Positions 7,918 to 16,338 of a stretch of DNA of 64,000 nt are shown in pieces. Positions within the stretch are counted from its first letter, which is position 1; every line of letters starts with the position of its first letter. The DNA comes from Clostridia bacterium. Its GTDB lineage: Bacteria; Bacillota; Clostridia; Oscillospirales; Acutalibacteraceae. The stretch is taken from assembly GCA_017618135.1 (NCBI GenBank), contig JAFZUV010000002.1, positions 1 to 64,000 on the forward strand, given 5' to 3'. Under the pieces are notes generated by a model, which saw only the letters and a program-made list of their open reading frames with translations, made no database searches and was not told where the DNA came from. Made by a program: the position numbers and the translations under genes.

Positions 7918-9942
7918 ATGGAAAAGGTTATAAGCATAATTCCGCCGATAGTGGGCGTGATAGCCCTTATTACCGCCGGAATTATTGCTGTGTGGATCAC
8001 AAAACAAAATGCCGGAAATGACCGTATGCAGGAAATCTCCGGATACATTCACTCCGGCGCCATGGCGTTTTTAAAGCGCGAGTATATAACTATGGCAATC
8101 GTTGTTGTTCTTTTGGCAATAGTTATTTGTCTTGCAATAAGTCCTGTCACAGCGGTTTTGTACATTATAGGTGCTTTATTTTCGGTTCTTGCCGGATATT
8201 TTGGTATGCAGGTTGCGACAAAAAGCAATGTCCGCACCGCCGCGGCGGCACAAAAAGGCGGTATCAACAGGGCGTTAAGCGTTGCTTTCAGGTCGGGAGC
8301 TGTTATGGGCCTGTGCGTGGTAGGGCTTGGCATTTTAGGTGTTGGCGCGGCATTTTTTATACTCGATAAAAGGACCGCGGCTGAATGCCTCACCGGGTTC
8401 GGTCTTGGCGCTTCATCAATGGCGCTGTTTGGAAGAGTCGGCGGAGGTATATACACTAAGGCCGCAGATGTCGGAGCCGATCTTGTAGGTAAGGTTGAGG
8501 TTGGCATTCCTGAGGACGACCCGCGCAACCCTGCTGTTATTGCGGATAATGTAGGCGATAATGTGGGCGATATTGCCGGTATGGGTTCAGATCTTTTTGA
8601 GTCTTATGTCGGTTCCATTATTTCAGCTATAACACTGGCGTTTGCCTCCGGTTTTTTATACAAAGGCAAAGAGGTTCTGGGTGCATTGTTTCCGCTTATT
8701 ATTTCCGCTGTCGGAATACTTGCCTCCATCGTAGGTATACTATGTGTGCGAGGCACAAAAGGCGGCAATCCTGCCGCGGCTCTCAATCTGGGTACATATG
8801 TTTCGGCGTTTATTGCGGCGGTAGTATCTGCGGTTCTCGCAAAGGCGTTTTTCGGCAGCGTCAGGTTGGCGGGGGCGGTTGTGATTGGTTTGTTCATAGG
8901 AACAGCTATCGGCAAGCTCACAGAGTTATATACTTCGGAACACTTTTCAAGTGTTAAAAACATAGCGCATGAATCCGAAACCGGCGACGCCACAACAATT
9001 ATAAGCGGCCTGTCAGTTGGTATGATGTCTACGGTATTCCCGATACTGCTCATTTCGGCAGGTATTGTTGCAGCCTTCCTTTTGGGCGGAGTTTACGGCA
9101 TTGCCGTTTCCGCGGTGGGTATGCTGTCTACAGCCGGGATGACAATAGCGGTTGACGCGTACGGGCCTGTTTCCGATAACGCGGGCGGTATAGCCGAAAT
9201 GTCCGAGCTAGAGGATGAAGTCAGAGAAATCACCGATAAGCTTGATTCGGTAGGTAATACAACAGCCGCTATAGGCAAAGGCTTTGCAATCGGCTCTGCC
9301 GCGCTTACGGCGTTAGCTCTCTTTGTGGCGTACACTCATGTAGTAAAGCTGACTACAATCAATTTCCTTGATCCATGGGTTATTGCCGGCGCATTTATCG
9401 GCGCAATGCTTCCGTTTATGTTCTCCGCGTTTACTATGAATTCGGTAGGCAAGGCCGCTAACAAGATGATTGAAGAGGTGCGCCGTCAGTTCCGCGAGAA
9501 AAAGGGTATTATGGAGGGAAAAGAAAAACCTGATTATGCCCGCTGTGTATCGATATCCACATCTGCCGCGCTCAGGGAAATGATAGTCCCCGCATTGCTT
9601 GCGGTTTTAGCGCCGTTGACTGTCGGCTTTATTATGGGTGCCGAAGCTCTCGGCGGTATGCTCGTCGGCGCATTGCTGACCGGCGTAATGCTCGCCATTA
9701 TGATGTCCAACGCGGGCGGCGCGTGGGACAATGCGAAGAAATACATCGAGGGCGGCGCATTCGGCGGAAAAGGTTCTGAAGCGCACCACGCTGCTGTGGT
9801 TGGGGATACAGTCGGCGATCCTTTTAAAGATACATCCGGACCTTCAATCAACATTCTTATTAAGCTTATGACCATAGTTGCTGTGGTTTTCGCACCGCTT
9901 TTTGTTAAATACGGCGGCTTGCTTTTACAGATATTTAAATAA
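7918..9942 (+). CDS. hppA: Membrane-bound K+-dependent ion-translocating pyrophosphatase
   Basis: This 674-residue, about 16-helix protein couples PPi hydrolysis to Na+ or H+ export across the cell membrane. The substrate loop DNVGDNVGD lies near residues 209-217 and a second acidic loop, [13 protein letters not shown], near the C-terminus. GNTTAA near residues 446-451 has Ala where K+-independent enzymes have Lys, so this one should need K+. K+-dependent enzymes include the Na+ pumps; the ion cannot be fixed from motifs alone. The third in-frame start (7918) is preferred because GGGTGA lies five bases upstream; a GTG at 7909 and an ATG at 7912 have no site. The gene is monocistronic between a strong promoter and a strong terminator. 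Confidence 0.95.
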   Translation: MEKVISIIPPIVGVIALITAGIIAVWITKQNAGNDRMQEISGYIHSGAMAFLKREYITMAIVVVLLAIVICLAISPVTAVLYIIGALFSVLAGYFGMQVATKSNVRTAAAAQKGGINRALSVAFRSGAVMGLCVVGLGILGVGAAFFILDKRTAAECLTGFGLGASSMALFGRVGGGIYTKAADVGADLVGKVEVGIPEDDPRNPAVIADNVGDNVGDIAGMGSDLFESYVGSIISAITLAFASGFLYKGKEVLGALFPLIISAVGILASIVGILCVRGTKGGNPAAALNLGTYVSAFIAAVVSAVLAKAFFGSVRLAGAVVIGLFIGTAIGKLTELYTSEHFSSVKNIAHESETGDATTIISGLSVGMMSTVFPILLISAGIVAAFLLGGVYGIAVSAVGMLSTAGMTIAVDAYGPVSDNAGGIAEMSELEDEVREITDKLDSVGNTTAAIGKGFAIGSAALTALALFVAYTHVVKLTTINFLDPWVIAGAFIGAMLPFMFSAFTMNSVGKAANKMIEEVRRQFREKKGIMEGKEKPDYARCVSISTSAALREMIVPALLAVLAPLTVGFIMGAEALGGMLVGALLTGVMLAIMMSNAGGAWDNAKKYIEGGAFGGKGSEAHHAAVVGDTVGDPFKDTSGPSINILIKLMTIVAVVFAPLFVKYGGLLLQIFK

Positions 9943-9969
9943 ATGTTTAATACTTTTTGCTGATATATT

Positions 9970-10002
9970 ATGCGGTAAGCTTGCCTTACCGCATATTTTT
10001 TT
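9970..10002 (+). terminator. Terminator of hppA
   Basis: A perfect 10-bp stem (9970-9979 with 9985-9994) precedes a run of T. Its GGTAAG/CTTACC core echoes the hairpins of the hppA leader. Confidence 0.85.
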
Positions 10003-10040
10003 TGGTCTTTGAATATAAATTTAAAAAGGCGGTGTGAGCG

Positions 10041-10259
10041 TTGAGCGACAAGATAAAGGTAAATGAAAAAGCAAAAAATATGTTTTTTTCGGTGGCGCTG
10101 ACCGAAAGCGTATTGGCAATAGTGTTGATACTAAGCATAATCGTCTTGAAGTTTTTTATAAAGAAACCTTACAGTCAGCTTAAAAAGTGGTGTTTAAAAA
10201 ATATGACGACCGATATAAATATTTCGGAAATAGTAGACGGAGCAAAAAATGAGATTTAG
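10041..10259 (+). CDS. Small single-pass membrane protein upstream of M50 protease
   Basis: This 72-residue protein has one hydrophobic segment (about residues 16-41), then a basic patch and a polar C-terminus. It starts at TTG with GGCGGTG upstream and overlaps the following M50 protease gene by 11 bases, so the pair is probably coupled. Sporulation proteases of the SpoIVFB type act with small membrane partners (SpoIVFA, BofA). The position suggests such a partner, but there is no SpoIVFA-like M23 domain and I do not recognise the family. Confidence 0.55.
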   Translation: MSDKIKVNEKAKNMFFSVALTESVLAIVLILSIIVLKFFIKKPYSQLKKWCLKNMTTDINISEIVDGAKNEI

Positions 10260-10842
10260 CCTTTTCGGCACAAAGATTTATGTGTCTTTTCTTTTTTGCG
10301 CCACGCTGTCTTTAATGCTTGCCACTGACCGTACAGGGCTTGTTATACCAACTCTTTTTGCCGCGCTGATACACGAAACCGGCCATCTTTTTGCTATGTG
10401 GGCGGCGGACCGCGCGCCAAAGGAAATAAGGCTTATCCCGGCGTCGGTTCAGATAATAGAAAAATACGGTTCCGTGCCAAAAAAACAGGTGGGCATAATA
10501 ATCAGCGGTCCGCTCGCCAATATAATGATATCAGCCGCAATTTTTATAAACTTTTACCTCACCGGGTCTGATGTATCGCTCAGGTTTGCTTTACTCAACG
10601 CGGTGATTGCCGCGTTTAACCTGCTTCCCGTAGCCGGGCTTGACGGAGGCAGACTCTTAGAGCTTTTGCTGCTCAGAAAGACAGATTCGTATACCGCCAA
10701 CCGAACTGTAAACATAATAACAATAGTTATGGCGTGTATAATATTCGTTTTAGGAGTATTTCTGATAAAAAGAGGAGATATGAATATCTCAGTGTTTATT
10801 GTCGCGCTATACCTTGCGATTTGTGCGGTGATTAAGAAATAG
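10249..10842 (+). CDS. SpoIVFB-like M50 site-2 protease
   Basis: This 197-residue integral membrane metalloprotease carries the zinc motif HETGH (about residues 43-47). The second ligand region, NLLPVAGLDGGR, lies near residue 124 and supplies the Asp. Members of the family cleave substrates within the membrane; SpoIVFB releases sigmaK from its pro-form in the mother cell. It is shorter than Bacillus SpoIVFB (about 288 residues) and lacks the C-terminal CBS domain, which in SpoIVFB senses ATP. The window also encodes SpoIID and a BofA-like protein, which supports a sporulation role. Start ATG at 10249 has GGAG upstream. A general S2P-type protease remains possible. Confidence 0.8.
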   Translation: MRFSLFGTKIYVSFLFCATLSLMLATDRTGLVIPTLFAALIHETGHLFAMWAADRAPKEIRLIPASVQIIEKYGSVPKKQVGIIISGPLANIMISAAIFINFYLTGSDVSLRFALLNAVIAAFNLLPVAGLDGGRLLELLLLRKTDSYTANRTVNIITIVMACIIFVLGVFLIKRGDMNISVFIVALYLAICAVIKK

Positions 10843-10914
10843 TATTCAGACAATGGATAGAAAAGACTTAATTGTATAGTTTCCGGTGTCTGCCATCTGC
10901 CATCTGTTGTCTGT

Positions 10915-11300
10915 TTCGCAAACCGCCCTTTTCGAATCTTCTCCGAAAAAAACAATAAAACCGCAAAAGCGGTTTTCAATACAGAAGTATAAAGACGGGG
11001 GAAGATTCGCCCGTCGGCAACGCCGCCGGCACGCACGCGGGCTTTGTAACCGTCCGCCGGAAGGTTGCAATTTGCTTCGCAAACCGCCCTTTTCGAATCT
11101 TCTCCGAAAAAAACAATAAAACCGCAGAAGCGGTTTTCAATACAGAAGTATAAAGACGGAGGAAGATTCGCCCGTCGGCAACGCCGCCGGCACGCACGCG
11201 GGCTTTGCAACCGTCCGCCGGAAGGTTGCAATTTACTTCGCAAACCGCCCTTTTCGAATCTTCTCCGAAAAAAACAATAAAACCGCAGAAGCGGTTTTAT
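10915..11300. repeat. 161-bp tandem repeat, about 2.4 copies, containing a tRNA-Arg 3'-end copy
   Basis: The segment TTCGAATCTTCTCCG starts at 10931, 11092 and 11253, giving a period of 161 bases with only a few differences between units. Each unit contains a short inverted repeat AAAACCGC/GCGGTTTT and a GACGGG...CCCGTC hairpin. The 15-base core is identical to the T-loop and 3' stem of the adjacent tRNA-Arg gene, but lies on the opposite strand, and is followed by the same ACAATAAAACCGC found after the tRNA. The open frames across it follow the repeat and are not credible genes. The 10843-10914 stretch before it holds only a short CATCTGC duplication. Confidence 0.85.
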
Positions 11301-11306
11301 TGTTTT
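11266..11306 (-). terminator. Terminator of tRNA-Arg
   Basis: Arms around AAACAATAAAACCGC and GCGGTTTTATTGTTT form a 15-bp palindrome directly after the encoded CCA of the tRNA. The left arm belongs to the last unit of the tandem repeat. Confidence 0.7.
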
Positions 11307-11383
11307 TGGCGCGCCGGAGAAGATTCGAACTCCCGACCTTCTGGTCCGTAGCCAGACGCTCTATCCAGCTGAGCTACCGGCGC
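11307..11383 (-). tRNA. tRNA-Arg (anticodon ACG)
   Basis: Read on the minus strand, the acceptor GCGCCGG pairs with CCGGCGC, the D-arm reads GCTCAGCTGGATAGAGC, and the anticodon stem TCTGG/CCAGA encloses CTACGGA with anticodon ACG. The T-arm is GGGAG-TTCGAAT-CTTCT with two wobble pairs. The discriminator is G and CCA is encoded. Confidence 0.95.
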
Positions 11384-11466
11384 ATAGATATTGTTTTTTC
11401 CGTGCCATAGTATGATAGCACAAATCGGAGATAAAATCAATAGCAAATTTTAAAAAAGGTGATATT

Positions 11467-12747
11467 TTGCAAACGCTTAATTTAATTCACTCTATTTTTT
11501 TGGGTATGCCTTCGCTCGTTTTGATTTTCGCCGTTTTTTTGATTATAAGCATTAAAGTTCGTTTTTTAGGAGTGCGCAGGCTTCCTACAGCTTTCAAAAA
11601 AGTGTTTGCCTCTGCAAAATCGAGAGGCACATTGTTGTCTTCATTTTGTTTGTCGCTTAGTGCAACGGTAGGTACCGGTAACATTGCGGGTGTCGCGGGC
11701 GCGGTTACTTTAGGCGGACCGGGCGCCGTTTTCTGGATGTGGATATCTGCGCTTTTGGCGATGTCGGTAAAATTTTATGAGGTTTACCTTTCCTCCCTTT
11801 ACAAAAAGAAGGGGTCGGCGCACGCATACATATATGCGGTAATAAAAAATAAGCTTCTGAGAAACGCTTTTTTGTGTTTTGGAATTGTCGCCGCGTTCGG
11901 AATTGGAAATCTTACGCAAACAAACACCGCCGCTGCCGCGGCGGTTATGGCTTTTGAAGGTACACTGCCGCGAGGAGCAGCGAGAATATTTGTAGGCTTG
12001 ATATTTGCTGTTCTTGTCGCGGCTCTTTTAAGGCACGAGTCTTTTGCGGTCAGCTTTTGCGAAAAGTTCTTGCCGTTTATGGCGGCGGCGTATATTTTGT
12101 TTTGCATAACGGCGCTGATTATATCTCGTGCAGACATTTTGGAAATTTTTATAAAAATAATAAAGGGTGCGTTTTGCCCCCGGGCCGTGACCGGCGGCGC
12201 CGTGGGTTCAACAATAGTTTCGATAAGATCAGGAGTGGCACGAGGGATTTTTTCGAACGAGGCGGGCCTTTCCACGGCGGCTCTCGCCTACGAAAAAAGC
12301 CAATCGACGCCCGAAGACGCCGCGCTTTTCAGTGCTTTTGAAGTGTTTATAGATACTATCGTTTTGTGTACGCTGACCGCGTTTGTCTTATTATCCTCTG
12401 ACGCGGCGGTTTACGGAGAGGATATGGGAGCTTATACTACGCTTTGCGCATTTATAAACATACTTGGCAGAAAAACGGCGGGGATATTCTGCGTTATTAT
12501 GAGCTTTTTCGCTTTTTCTTCGGTTATCGGATGGGGAGTTTACGCGCGCAGGTTTTCATCGACGCTCGGCTTAAGCTCCCGTGTTATAACGGTTGTTTAT
12601 GCCGCAGGTTGTGTGGCGGGTGCGGTTTTAAAGGTTGCCGCGGTATGGCAAATCGCTGAAATTGGTTGTATACTTATGATGTCTTTAAACTGTACGGCAT
12701 TACTGTCGAGCAAAAAAACACCGAATGATTTTTCCAAAAACGCTTGA
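11467..12747 (+). CDS. Sodium:alanine/glycine symporter (AGCS family)
   Basis: This 426-residue permease has about 11 hydrophobic segments and imports alanine or glycine with Na+. The family signature GTGNIAGVAGAV followed by GGPGAVFWMW lies near residues 69-93, and the second conserved block SNEAGLSTAA near 268. It starts at TTG with AAGGTG upstream. It stands alone between the tRNA-Arg gene (divergent) and guaA. At 426 residues it is slightly shorter than typical AGCS members (about 450-490). Confidence 0.92.
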   Translation: MQTLNLIHSIFLGMPSLVLIFAVFLIISIKVRFLGVRRLPTAFKKVFASAKSRGTLLSSFCLSLSATVGTGNIAGVAGAVTLGGPGAVFWMWISALLAMSVKFYEVYLSSLYKKKGSAHAYIYAVIKNKLLRNAFLCFGIVAAFGIGNLTQTNTAAAAAVMAFEGTLPRGAARIFVGLIFAVLVAALLRHESFAVSFCEKFLPFMAAAYILFCITALIISRADILEIFIKIIKGAFCPRAVTGGAVGSTIVSIRSGVARGIFSNEAGLSTAALAYEKSQSTPEDAALFSAFEVFIDTIVLCTLTAFVLLSSDAAVYGEDMGAYTTLCAFINILGRKTAGIFCVIMSFFAFSSVIGWGVYARRFSSTLGLSSRVITVVYAAGCVAGAVLKVAAVWQIAEIGCILMMSLNCTALLSSKKTPNDFSKNA

Positions 12748-12772
12748 AATTATGCTTGAAAAAGAGTAGAAT
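12744..12772 (+). promoter_or_regulatory. Putative promoter of guaA
   Basis: TTGAAA (12744-12749) and TAGAAT (12767-12772) are 17 bases apart; it begins inside the last codons of the symporter gene. No purine riboswitch is visible in the short leader. Confidence 0.5.
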
Positions 12773-12805
12773 GTTTTATTATAAAAGCATGCGGAGGTAA
12801 AAAAT

Positions 12806-13786
12806 ATGTCGGAAAACAAAAGACCCGAGAGTTTGAAAAGAATAACCACGCCCGAGCTTGCTCGCGCGTTTATTGATGAGCAAATCGGGGAGCTTAAAGC
12901 CCGGATTGGCGATAAAAAGGTACTGCTCGCTCTGTCCGGCGGCGTTGATTCATCTGTAGTTGCGGCATTGCTTATAAAAGCAATCGGCAAAAATTTAGTA
13001 TGTGTGCATGTTAACCACGGGCTTTTGCGTAAGGGCGAGCCTGAGCAGGTAATCAAAGTTTTTCGCGATGAGCTTGGCGCTACCCTTGTGTATGTTGACG
13101 CGGCCGACCGTTTCTTAGATAAGCTTGCGGGTGTTTCTGATCCCGAGACAAAGAGGAAAATAATAGGCAAGGAGTTTATTGATGTCTTTGCCGAAGAGGC
13201 AAAGAAGCTTGAGGGAATAGAGTTCCTCGCGCAGGGCACAATTTATCCCGATATTTTGGAAAGTGACGGCGTAAAAGCCCACCACAATGTAGGCGGTCTG
13301 CCGGCAGAGCTTAACTTTGAGCTTGTTGAGCCGGTTAAATTCCTTTATAAAGACGAGGTTCGCGTTGTCGGAAAGGAATTGGGACTTCCTGATAATATGG
13401 TTTACCGTCAACCGTTCCCCGGCCCGGGGCTCGGCGTGCGTTGCGTGGGCGCAATTACGCGCGACAGGCTTGAAGCTCTCCGTGAGGCGGACGCGATTTT
13501 GCGCGAAGAATTTGCGGTTGCCGGACTTGAAGGCAAGGTATGGCAATACTTTACTGTTATTCCGGATTTTAAATCTACCGGTATTAAAGACGGAAAAAGA
13601 ACCTTTGAATGGCCGGTTATACTGCGCGCGGTAAACTCGGTAGACGCTACGGCGGCCACCATTGAGGAGATACCGTACGAGTTGCTCTATAAGATAAGGG
13701 ACAGGATTTTATCCGAAGTAAAGGGCGTAAACCGTGTGCTTTACGATATTTCGCCCAAGCCGGTGGCTACGATAGAATATGAATAA
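12806..13786 (+). CDS. guaA: GMP synthase ATP-pyrophosphatase subunit (no amidotransferase domain)
   Basis: This protein aminates XMP to GMP. The P-loop SGGVDSS lies at about residues 44-50, and the C-terminal dimerisation domain contains PFPGPGLGVR and ends in SPKPVATIEYE, as in GuaA. The usual N-terminal class I glutamine amidotransferase domain (about 190 residues with a Cys-His-Glu triad) is absent: the protein is 326 residues and starts cleanly at an ATG after CGGAGG. This two-subunit layout is typical of archaea; the enzyme must use free ammonia or a separate amidotransferase, which is not in this window. Confidence 0.92.
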   Translation: MSENKRPESLKRITTPELARAFIDEQIGELKARIGDKKVLLALSGGVDSSVVAALLIKAIGKNLVCVHVNHGLLRKGEPEQVIKVFRDELGATLVYVDAADRFLDKLAGVSDPETKRKIIGKEFIDVFAEEAKKLEGIEFLAQGTIYPDILESDGVKAHHNVGGLPAELNFELVEPVKFLYKDEVRVVGKELGLPDNMVYRQPFPGPGLGVRCVGAITRDRLEALREADAILREEFAVAGLEGKVWQYFTVIPDFKSTGIKDGKRTFEWPVILRAVNSVDATAATIEEIPYELLYKIRDRILSEVKGVNRVLYDISPKPVATIEYE

Positions 13787-13833
13787 ACCGCCGTGAAAGC
13801 TTTGCGGCACTGTTTAATGCAGGAGGCGACAAT

Positions 13834-14457
13834 ATGAAAAAACTAATCGCTTTAGCAATTATCTGTTTACTCATTCTCGGCACGGTTACAGCTTGCAAAA
13901 AGGCGGAAAACACTTCGTCTGCACCGAAGCCCGCGTCTATTGATGAAATAAAAACATTAGGTGATATAATCGCACTTGGAAACGATGATGACCAAAAGGC
14001 TGCGTATGATAGCGTTTATATATACGCCTTCAAATTTGACGACATATATTACAGAGCTATATGCAATATACCGCAGGAAACTTTTGATACTATTATTGAC
14101 CTTGATGTAACTGAAGAGGATTATGATAAGAAGCTTAACAAAATCATAGCGCCCATAAAAATAGATAAGATGGAAAAGCTTGAAGATTATAAGCTCAGTC
14201 AGTATGAGCTTGACGCGCTCGTAGGAAAGACCGGAAAGGATTTGTTTGAAGCCGGTTGGACAAGCAGCGGCCATAATCTTGAGGATATGGAGTTTTGGTT
14301 GAATTACGGTCCGTTTGAATACACCGTTGTTTTTGACGGCAAGGTGGAAGAAAAGGATTATGAGGACTTCGACGACGAAGAGGACACAAAAGATTTGGTC
14401 ATAAAGTCGATAGAGTATTCTCAGGTAGGCGACGCGACAAACATTGAAACCGAATGA
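13834..14457 (+). CDS. Lipoprotein of unknown function
   Basis: This 207-residue protein has a lipoprotein signal peptide with lipobox VTAC (Cys about 21), so it should be anchored outside the membrane. The mature part is acidic and ends with an Asp/Glu-rich tail. A phrase near the middle, ELDALVGKTGKDLFEAGW, recurs in my recollection of clostridial lipoproteins but gives no function. The start has AGGAGG upstream. It follows guaA by 47 bases and is followed by its own terminator. Confidence 0.75.
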   Translation: MKKLIALAIICLLILGTVTACKKAENTSSAPKPASIDEIKTLGDIIALGNDDDQKAAYDSVYIYAFKFDDIYYRAICNIPQETFDTIIDLDVTEEDYDKKLNKIIAPIKIDKMEKLEDYKLSQYELDALVGKTGKDLFEAGWTSSGHNLEDMEFWLNYGPFEYTVVFDGKVEEKDYEDFDDEEDTKDLVIKSIEYSQVGDATNIETE

Positions 14458-14464
14458 TTTTTGA

Positions 14465-14497
14465 GGCGAGAGATAATTTCTCTCGTCCTTTTATTTT
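14465..14497 (+). terminator. Terminator after the lipoprotein gene
   Basis: GCGAGAGA and TCTCTCGT form a stem around TAATT, followed by CCTTTTATTTT. Confidence 0.75.
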
Positions 14498-14504
14498 GGG
14501 GGAC

Positions 14505-14533
14505 TTGACAATGCGAATACTTCGTGATATGAT
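14505..14533 (+). promoter_or_regulatory. sigmaA promoter of the padR operon
   Basis: TTGACA (14505-14510) and TATGAT (14528-14533) are 17 bases apart, 24 bases before padR. PadR proteins often repress their own promoter, so an operator may overlap. Confidence 0.75.
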
Positions 14534-14557
14534 GTATTACGCAAAGGGAGGTATAAG

Positions 14558-14878
14558 ATGGATATACAACTTAAGCGCGGACTTTTAGATATTTGCGTTT
14601 TAGCGGCTATAAGGGAGCAGGATTCATACGGATATAAAATAATCAAGGATATGAAGCCATATATAGAGCTTTCCGAGTCTACCCTTTATACAATCTTAAA
14701 ACGGCTTGAGGCGGCGGATATGCTGACGGTGCGTACAGCCGAGCACGAAGGCAGACTTCGTAAGTATTACCGCATAACCGCCGGCGGTATAAGCCGTATA
14801 GAGGAATTTAAAAAAGATTGGAAAGAAATAGTTTCAATCTATAATTTTGTGACAAAGGAGGATGCGGATAATGACTAA
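14558..14878 (+). CDS. PadR family transcriptional regulator
   Basis: This 106-residue winged-helix DNA-binding protein has LLDICVLAAI and DSYGYKIIKDM at the start, LSESTLYTILKRLE as recognition helix, and RKYYRIT in the wing. These are standard PadR features. It opens a four-gene operon with DUF1700, DUF4097 and copA genes. The stop overlaps the next start by eight bases. In many Firmicutes padR-DUF1700-DUF4097 cassettes respond to envelope stress; the signal here is unknown. Confidence 0.9.
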   Translation: MDIQLKRGLLDICVLAAIREQDSYGYKIIKDMKPYIELSESTLYTILKRLEAADMLTVRTAEHEGRLRKYYRITAGGISRIEEFKKDWKEIVSIYNFVTKEDADND

Positions 14879-15473
14879 AAAAATTTTTTTAGAAAAGCTT
14901 GAAAACGGGCTATCAGGGCTTCCGCGGGAGGATATACAAGAGAAAATTGCGTTTTACAGTGAAATGATTGACGATAAAATGGAGGACGGTAAAACCGAAC
15001 AGGAGGCGGTAAGCGAGACAGGGTCGGTCGAGGACATCGTATCGCAGCTTGCGTCGGTTACGCCCCTTAAAAAGCTTGTCAAAGAAAAAATACGCCCGGT
15101 GCACAAACTCGGCGCATTGGAAATCACACTTATAGTGTTGGGCTTTCCGCTTTGGTTTCCGCTTATTGTTGCCGTGGCGGCGGTAGTGCTGTCGCTTTAT
15201 GTTTCGGTGTGGGCGGTAGTAATATCTTTATGGGCGGTAGTGCTGTCGCTTTTTACAGGCTTTATAGGAGGCTTAGCGGGCGCGGTGGTTTTTGCCGTGC
15301 AAGACAGACCTTTAAGCGCGGGAATTTTACTCTCTTCAGCGATTATACTCTCAGGTCTTGCAATATTTATGTTTTTAGGCTGTAAAGCATTAAGCCGGGG
15401 GTTAGCAGCAGGAACAAAAAAGGCTGTAATAAGGCTTAAATCTTCGCTTATAAGAAAGGGGCGCTCACAATGA
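14871..15473 (+). CDS. DUF1700 family membrane protein
   Basis: This 200-residue protein has an N-terminal cytoplasmic helical region (FLEKLENGLSGLP...EKIAFYSEMIDD) typical of DUF1700, then three or four transmembrane segments (about residues 80-185). The ATG at 14871 is chosen because AAAGGAGG lies nine bases upstream; an ATG at 14862 abuts that site. It overlaps padR upstream and the DUF4097 gene downstream (ATGA). Function unknown; proteins of this family usually pair with PadR regulators. Confidence 0.85.
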   Translation: MTKKIFLEKLENGLSGLPREDIQEKIAFYSEMIDDKMEDGKTEQEAVSETGSVEDIVSQLASVTPLKKLVKEKIRPVHKLGALEITLIVLGFPLWFPLIVAVAAVVLSLYVSVWAVVISLWAVVLSLFTGFIGGLAGAVVFAVQDRPLSAGILLSSAIILSGLAIFMFLGCKALSRGLAAGTKKAVIRLKSSLIRKGRSQ

Positions 15474-16324
15474 ACAAGTCAACAAAAATCGCGCTTATAA
15501 CGGCGGCGGTATTACTTACGGCGGGGCTTACAGGTTTAATTGTTTCGATAAGGCTTGCGGATTTTGACCTGTCAAAACTAAACAGCGAACAGAAAAAAAT
15601 CGAAACGGTCAGCGTCATCGAACCTTTTTCCGATATATCGGTTGACGCTCAAACCGAGGATATTTCCTTTGTAAAATCGGATTACGGACAGTGTAAGGTT
15701 ACATTTTCGGGCGATAAAAAAACCGAGTATGAAGCGCGGGTGGAAAACAATGTGTTAAAGATAAGCACGAAGGATGCCCGAAAATGGTATGAGCGTATAG
15801 ACTTTTTCTGGGGAACAAGCAGAAAAATAGAAGTGAGTCTGCCAAATGACGGCTATTCGGCTTTAACCGTAAAACTATCCACAGGCGATATAAAGCTTAA
15901 AAACCTTTCCTTTAATTCGCTATTGCTTACCGCTTCTACCGGTAGTATACAAATTGACGGAACAAAATGTGATGGAGACATAAAAACAGCCGTGAGCACA
16001 GGAAATATTAAAATGACCGATATAACCTGTAAAAATCTCGTTTTAACAAGCAGTACGGGCGATATGACGCTTAAAAATGTTATAGGGGAAAACAAATTCA
16101 ACCTTAAAAGCAGCACCGGTGATATTTGCTTTGATGGAAGTGACGCGGGTGAAATAACGGTTAAAACAGGCACCGGCGATGTGATTGGCACGCTTTTAAG
16201 CGATAAGATTTTCTTGACGGAAACCTCAACGGGAGAAGTAACAGTACCAAAGAGCGTTACCGGCGGCGTATGCGAGGTAAAGACCTCAACCGGCAATATA
16301 ACTCTTGGTATTAAACATAAATAG
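15470..16324 (+). CDS. DUF4097 family beta-strand repeat protein
   Basis: This 284-residue protein has one N-terminal transmembrane segment (residues about 7-30). Then follow about eight repeats ending in STG-D/N-I, as in 'KLSTGDIKLKN', 'VSTGNIKMTD', 'SSTGDMTLKN' and 'TSTGNITLG'. The spacing of about 20 residues suggests a right-handed beta-helix or solenoid outside the membrane. It is coupled to the DUF1700 gene. Family function is unknown; an envelope sensor or adhesin role is inference. Confidence 0.87.
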   Translation: MNKSTKIALITAAVLLTAGLTGLIVSIRLADFDLSKLNSEQKKIETVSVIEPFSDISVDAQTEDISFVKSDYGQCKVTFSGDKKTEYEARVENNVLKISTKDARKWYERIDFFWGTSRKIEVSLPNDGYSALTVKLSTGDIKLKNLSFNSLLLTASTGSIQIDGTKCDGDIKTAVSTGNIKMTDITCKNLVLTSSTGDMTLKNVIGENKFNLKSSTGDICFDGSDAGEITVKTGTGDVIGTLLSDKIFLTETSTGEVTVPKSVTGGVCEVKTSTGNITLGIKHK

Positions 16325-16338
16325 GACGGGTGTTATCT

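Noticed and set aside
8049-8528. 159-residue minus-strand frame inside hppA
   Set aside because: It mirrors hppA in the opposite frame, is rich in Pro/Thr, and has no ribosome site; hppA has full family motifs.
10554-11243. 229-residue frame across the tandem repeat
   Set aside because: Its sequence repeats with the 161-base unit and overlaps the M50 protease gene; the DNA repeat explains it.
10915-11300. CRISPR array
   Set aside because: The whole 161-base unit repeats, spacers are not unique, and no cas genes are present.
12744-12805. Purine riboswitch before guaA
   Set aside because: The leader is too short and lacks the conserved junction bases.
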